Below, one piece after another: positions 4,413 to 7,007 of a DNA stretch of 7,007 nucleotides. Origin of the DNA: an uncultured Alphaproteobacteria bacterium (GTDB lineage Bacteria > Pseudomonadota > Alphaproteobacteria > CAKMZR01); contig CAKMZR010000084.1 in assembly GCA_929200455.1 (NCBI GenBank), positions 1 to 7,007 on the forward strand, in the 5' to 3' direction. The position numbers and the translations under genes were made by a program. The notes beneath the pieces were generated by a model. The model saw only the letters and a list, made by a program, of their open reading frames with translations, made no database searches and had not been told where the DNA came from. The stretch's first letter is position 1. Every line of letters starts with the position of its first letter.

Positions 4413-7007
4413 ATGAAAAAACTAGACTCAATCAACAAAACTGATCTTTTTTCAATAAACGCAGTTTCACAAAAAAAAATACGAACTTCTTCACATCTCA
4501 CCCAACTCGGAGGCATGACCGCTCTCTTGCTTGCCCTTACCGCGTGCGGAGGCGGAGGCTCCATCAGCATACCAGGACTCACAGATCCACCAAACGGCGG
4601 AAACGGTGACGGAAATAACCAACAAAAAGACCCCATCCTTCCTGAATTGGACTCAAGAATCAAAGCCAAAAGCGATGCAGAAGATCGCACTCTCACATAC
4701 ACCTTGTCCGGAGAAATCATCGCTATCGACCTCGACAAAATTTGGATCGAAGCTCCAGACATAGACAGCTCTCAACACAAAGGATTATGGGTCACAAGCC
4801 GATACGATCAAAGTTTCGACGCAACCACCCTCTCTATACGTTTTGCCTCCATTCCAGAAAGCAACGCCATAGAACTCCACGCAGACAATAAAGCCTTCAC
4901 CTATAAAGACGACATCCCAAGCTTGGCTCGCGTGTTCTCTACAACTCTCGACACAAAACCCCCAGAAATCAAAAGTCTGGAAAAACCTGTCGTCGTCACT
5001 AACCATATCCTATCGCTGGAAATGAACGAAAAAGGCATACAAATCATCGATGCAAGCAAAATAAAAATTGTTAACTCTTTCGGAGAAAGTATCGGCACAT
5101 TTACAGCTCGGACAGAGGGATCAAAAATTATATTTGAAACCTCCGCTGAACTCCTCGAAAACTTTTATGCCATCTCCTTCGAAGGAGGGGCCATAAAAGA
5201 TGCCTCCGACAATATCCAAAGTAAACCTCTTTCCGTTTCCAATGGCGACATCACCCCTAAAGCTCCCGTGTCTCTGGAACTCGTCGGAGAACTCAGCCCC
5301 TACACCAACTCAAGAACACCCTCGATCAAAGTCAAGGCCGCTGCAAGTGTAAATGTCTCCATCTATGATAAAGACAACAAAAAAATCGGTACCGGAAAAA
5401 CAGGTGATGACGGCTTCGTCACCATACAAATCAATACAAACCTACCTCAAGGACTCCACAATATTACAGCAAAAGCCTCTTTCGACAGCGGAAGTGAAAG
5501 CAAAGCCAGCGAAACCTTCAGCTTCACCGTCGATACAGAACCTCCCGCCGTGCCAAGTGCCATATCCCTTGATGGGGAAGCACAAGGACACTCCACTTCC
5601 AATAACAAACCCATCTTCACCGTCATCGGGGCCAAAGGCGACATTATCGATATCTTCGATAATCTCGGCGGTTTGCTCGGATCCGCAGAAGTCGCAAGCA
5701 CAGGAATCGCAACCCTTTCTCTTTCTATACCCCTGCCCGAAGGAAGCTACAAATTCTTCTTCCAAGCACGCGACAAAGCAGGGAATAAAAGCAGCAAAGG
5801 AGACGCTTATGACGTCACCGTCGATATCAATCCTCCAGAGGCTCCCAAAAATCCAAATGTACTCAATTCAAAAGATGGCATGACCACCGGAAACAAAAAT
5901 CCCACCCTCACCATCGAAGCCGAAGCTGGAAGTTTGGTCACCATCACCGATGCAAACGACAATATCGTCAACGAAGGCTACGCCAATGATGACGGAATCG
6001 CTACCATCGCCATCCTACAAAATCTTGCTCACGGCATACACACCTTCAAAGCCATAGCCAAAGATAAAGGCAATAACGAAAGCGTCGAAAGTGCAAGCTT
6101 CGATATACACGTCGATCTTATCGCTCCGGAACCTCCAGAAAATCTCTCACTCGTAGGAGGAATCACACCCTTCCTCACAAACAACAAATCTCCCAAATTC
6201 TCCATGAAAGCAGAAGCCGGAAGTACTGTCATCCTCTGGCGGCAAGACGGAAAAAAACTTGGCGAAGCCATCGCAGACGCACAAGGACTCGCTTCCATCA
6301 CTCTCGGAATCTCTTTAGAGGACGGACTTTATACCCTCTGGGCAGAAGCTACAGACAGCGTCGGAAACTTAGGCAAAAAAAGTGATCCTCTCACCATAGA
6401 AATCGATACCACACCCACGCCCAACCCCTCTCAACCCATCCTCATGAATGGCGTAAACTCCAACCTTTTAAGCGAGAAAAAACCAAAACTCCTCGTCAGC
6501 ACAGAAGCATTCGTAAAGGTCAACATCCTCGACAACAAAGACAATATTATCGGAACGGGCTACGCAAGCAAAACAGGGGACGCCCTTATCGAAATCTCAA
6601 ATGAACTCGCCGATGGCGTTCACTCTCTGACCGCCCAAACCATCGATCTTGCAGGCAATGCCAGCGAGAAAAGTAAAGTGCTCACAATAACCATCGACAC
6701 AAAAACTCCCGATGCTCCCTCAAGCTTCACACTCGAAGCAGGAAGCAATCAAACCGATGACCCCACTCCCACCCTCTCCATAAGTGCCGAAGCCTTATCA
6801 ACACTCGTCATCACCAATGCAAGCGGAAATGTCTTGGGAGAAGGAAAAGCCGACTCAGAAGGAAAGGCTCTTATCACCCTCATCGCTCCCCTCAGTGACG
6901 GAGAACACACCCTCACCGTAAAAGCAACCGACGCAGCAGGGCATACAAGTTCAGGAGCCTCCCTCACCATCACCGTCGACACCTCCAGCGTCACCGCTCC
7001 TCATAGC
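4413..7007 (+). CDS. Large surface lipoprotein with Bap-type Ig-like repeats (3' end cut by window)
   Basis: The frame is open for 865 codons from the ATG at 4413 to the right edge. GAGGG (4401-4405) sits 7 nt before the start. A basic n-region (KK at 2-3, KKIR at 21-24) precedes a hydrophobic core (MTALLLALTA, 35-44) and a lipobox LTAC with Cys45, so signal peptidase II processing and lipidation are predicted. A Gly-rich linker follows (CGGGGS, then a G/N/P-rich segment to about 65). Residues 66-178 are an extracellular-looking region I do not recognise. Residues 179-277 resemble a Big_5-like Ig domain (LDTKPPEIKSL at its start, FYAISFEGGAIKDASDN near its end). From 278 onward come tandem Bap-like Ig repeats. 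The protein is probably a surface adhesin or matrix protein; its ligand and C-terminal anchor or export signals lie outside the window. The gene diverges from the MFS-TAXI operon and appears to be its own transcription unit. An A9 tract lies in codons 20-23. Confidence 0.92.
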   Translation, partial: MKKLDSINKTDLFSINAVSQKKIRTSSHLTQLGGMTALLLALTACGGGGSISIPGLTDPPNGGNGDGNNQQKDPILPELDSRIKAKSDAEDRTLTYTLSGEIIAIDLDKIWIEAPDIDSSQHKGLWVTSRYDQSFDATTLSIRFASIPESNAIELHADNKAFTYKDDIPSLARVFSTTLDTKPPEIKSLEKPVVVTNHILSLEMNEKGIQIIDASKIKIVNSFGESIGTFTARTEGSKIIFETSAELLENFYAISFEGGAIKDASDNIQSKPLSVSNGDITPKAPVSLELVGELSPYTNSRTPSIKVKAAASVNVSIYDKDNKKIGTGKTGDDGFVTIQINTNLPQGLHNITAKASFDSGSESKASETFSFTVDTEPPAVPSAISLDGEAQGHSTSNNKPIFTVIGAKGDIIDIFDNLGGLLGSAEVASTGIATLSLSIPLPEGSYKFFFQARDKAGNKSSKGDAYDVTVDINPPEAPKNPNVLNSKDGMTTGNKNPTLTIEAEAGSLVTITDANDNIVNEGYANDDGIATIAILQNLAHGIHTFKAIAKDKGNNESVESASFDIHVDLIAPEPPENLSLVGGITPFLTNNKSPKFSMKAEAGSTVILWRQDGKKLGEAIADAQGLASITLGISLEDGLYTLWAEATDSVGNLGKKSDPLTIEIDTTPTPNPSQPILMNGVNSNLLSEKKPKLLVSTEAFVKVNILDNKDNIIGTGYASKTGDALIEISNELADGVHSLTAQTIDLAGNASEKSKVLTITIDTKTPDAPSSFTLEAGSNQTDDPTPTLSISAEALSTLVITNASGNVLGEGKADSEGKALITLIAPLSDGEHTLTVKATDAAGHTSSGASLTITVDTSSVTAPHS
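4471..4479 (+). repeat. A9 homopolymer in the signal-peptide coding region
   Basis: Nine consecutive A bases lie in codons 20-23 of the lipoprotein gene, ahead of the lipobox. It is the longest A run I noticed in the window; others reach six or seven. Loss of one A brings a TGA into frame just upstream of the hydrophobic core. Gain of one A removes the lipobox and leads to a TGA a few dozen codons later. It could allow slippage at replication or transcription; this is inferred. Confidence 0.45.
5244..7007 (+). repeat. Tandem Ig-like protein repeats (six complete, a seventh started)
   Basis: Repeat units by residue are 278-372 (95 aa), 373-469, 470-566, 567-663, 664-760 (each exactly 97 aa), 761-854 (94 aa), and the start of another at 855. 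Each begins with a strand ending in a V/I-D-T/I/L type motif and a Pro-rich linker. It continues through a pattern like N-K-P-x-hydrophobic, A-E-A-G-S-x-V-x-I, D-x-x-G-x-x-x-G, a G-x-A-x-I strand, L-x-D-G-x-H-x-hydrophobic, and A-x-D-x-A-G-N-x-S. This is the Bap-like bacterial Ig fold. The units are diverged at DNA level, so this is an old array rather than a recent tandem duplication. Confidence 0.88.

Noticed and set aside
4349..4762. Minus-strand 137-codon frame over the start of the lipoprotein gene
   Set aside because: It is antisense to a gene with ribosome site, signal peptide and lipobox, and it has no recognisable domain or ribosome site of its own.
5353..5883. Plus-strand 176-codon frame inside the Ig-repeat gene, and minus-strand frames at 5442-5765, 6029-6301 and 6749-6994
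   Set aside because: All are out-of-frame shadows of the Ig-repeat coding sequence, which is continuous and domain-consistent.
1..7007. tRNA, rRNA, CRISPR arrays, insertion sequences, attachment sites
   Set aside because: No cloverleaf, regularly spaced DNA repeat, transposase-like protein or terminal inverted repeat was seen on either strand.

Overview
The window looks like chromosomal DNA of a Gram-negative bacterium, most likely a proteobacterium. This rests on a family combination (COG2907 flavoprotein with DUF3833, TAXI solute receptor, LplT-like MFS carrier, lipobox-bearing Ig-repeat surface protein) and on the Shine-Dalgarno sites; I cannot place it more precisely. The standard genetic code fits every gene. 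The + strand is strongly enriched in A and C whichever strand the gene lies on, which suggests that the + strand is the lagging-strand side of a replichore.

Layout. (1) 1-1170, minus strand: a COG2907-type FAD-dependent oxidoreductase, cut by the left edge close to its C-terminus. (2) 1171-1282: a divergent promoter region with an 8-bp direct repeat at 11-bp period. (3) 1283-1801, plus strand: a DUF3833 protein, a known companion of COG2907 genes, here without a lipoprotein signal. (4) 1796-2821, minus strand: a TAXI-family solute receptor whose stop codon abuts that of the DUF3833 gene, tail to tail. (5) 2828-4129, minus strand: an LplT-like MFS transporter, six bases upstream of the TAXI gene and evidently in the same operon. 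(6) 4130-4412: a divergent intergenic region with a nested dyad near its midpoint, a plausible sigma70 promoter for the plus-strand gene, and a hairpin in that gene's leader. (7) 4413 to the right edge, plus strand: a large surface lipoprotein with a run of Bap-type Ig-like repeats, four of them exactly 97 residues long, cut by the window end.

How the parts may work together. The COG2907/DUF3833 pair belongs to a widespread proteobacterial cluster that also contains DUF1365 and a cyclopropane-fatty-acid-synthase-like methyltransferase, and is thought to modify membrane fatty acyl chains. Those partners would be expected left of position 1. The LplT-like carrier is also a membrane-lipid protein, so the left 4.1 kb may share a membrane-lipid theme, but that is inference. 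The Ig-repeat lipoprotein looks like a separate surface or adhesion unit. No RNA genes, insertion sequences, CRISPR arrays or convincing intrinsic terminators were seen. The best candidates for something undescribed are the MFS-TAXI pairing, the lipidated Bap-like protein with an A9 tract ahead of its lipobox, and the nested dyad over its promoter.
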